A stretch of 5,708 bases of DNA from an uncultured Bacilli bacterium (GTDB lineage: Bacteria; Bacillota_I; Bacilli_A; RF39; UBA660). The DNA is taken from NCBI GenBank assembly GCA_944332505.1, contig CALVKC010000081.1, positions 1 through 5,708 on the forward strand, given 5' to 3'. How positions within the stretch are numbered: the stretch's first letter is position 1; each line of letters begins with the position of its first letter. Shown here piece by piece: positions 5,669 to 5,708 of this stretch. The translations under genes and the position numbers were made by a program. A model generated the notes under the pieces. The model searched no databases. It saw only the letters and a list, made by a program, of their open reading frames with translations, and had not been told where the DNA came from.

Positions 5669-5708
5669 ATGAATATATTAGATGGGTTAAATAAAGAACA
5701 AGTAGATG
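5669..5708 (+). CDS. pcrA: Start of a probable PcrA/UvrD-type DNA helicase (3'-truncated)
   Basis: ATG 5669 follows GGAGG (5660-5664) and opens a frame to the window edge giving MNILDGLNKEQVD. A short N-terminus ending in 'L..LN.EQ..AV' is how PcrA/UvrD superfamily 1 helicases begin, the LN.EQ being the Q-motif that contacts the adenine of ATP. Only 13 codons are visible, so the Walker A that would confirm the call lies outside. Other SF1 helicases with the same opening, such as UvrD-like or RecB/AddA-type proteins, are possible. Confidence 0.55.
   Translation, partial: MNILDGLNKEQVD

Overview
The window is very AT-rich (roughly a quarter G+C by eye). It carries ribonuclease Y, a cysteine-rich CotY/CotZ-type spore coat protein behind a SigK-like promoter, a TagA/WecG-type cell-surface glycosyltransferase, and strong GGAGG/GGGGTGA-type ribosome binding sites. 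Together these point to a low-GC, spore-forming member of the Bacillota (Bacilli-like). All eight tryptophans in the intact genes are TGG and TGA closes one gene, so the standard bacterial code applies rather than the Mycoplasma code.

Layout: (1) 1-1487 is the 3' end of a surface-polysaccharide or teichoic-acid gene cluster: a 5'-truncated GT4-type glycosyltransferase followed 2 bases later by a WecG/TagA/CpsF-family glycosyltransferase, closed by a strong terminator. (2) 1488-3332 is an accessory island bounded by terminators. It holds the wreck of an ATPase + RloB gene pair of the kind linked to restriction/phage-defence loci (1562-2358). In this remnant the Walker A end of the ATPase is joined to an almost complete RloB reading frame, which is then broken by a nonsense codon and a frameshift. 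Next comes an apparently intact two-gene toxin-antitoxin operon with its own promoter: a Panacea/DUF4065 antitoxin overlapping by 4 bases a small, probably MazF/PemK-like, toxin. (3) 3333-5708 is housekeeping and sporulation DNA: rny with its own SigA promoter, a convergent CotY/CotZ-like coat gene on the minus strand, and, divergent from that, the first 13 codons of what looks like a PcrA/UvrD helicase gene.

The most interesting parts are the Panacea pair, whose toxin is too diverged to name confidently, and the defence-pair remnant, where the mutational steps can be read directly. I found no sign of a wholly new system; no CRISPR array, RNA gene, transposase or riboswitch was recognised.
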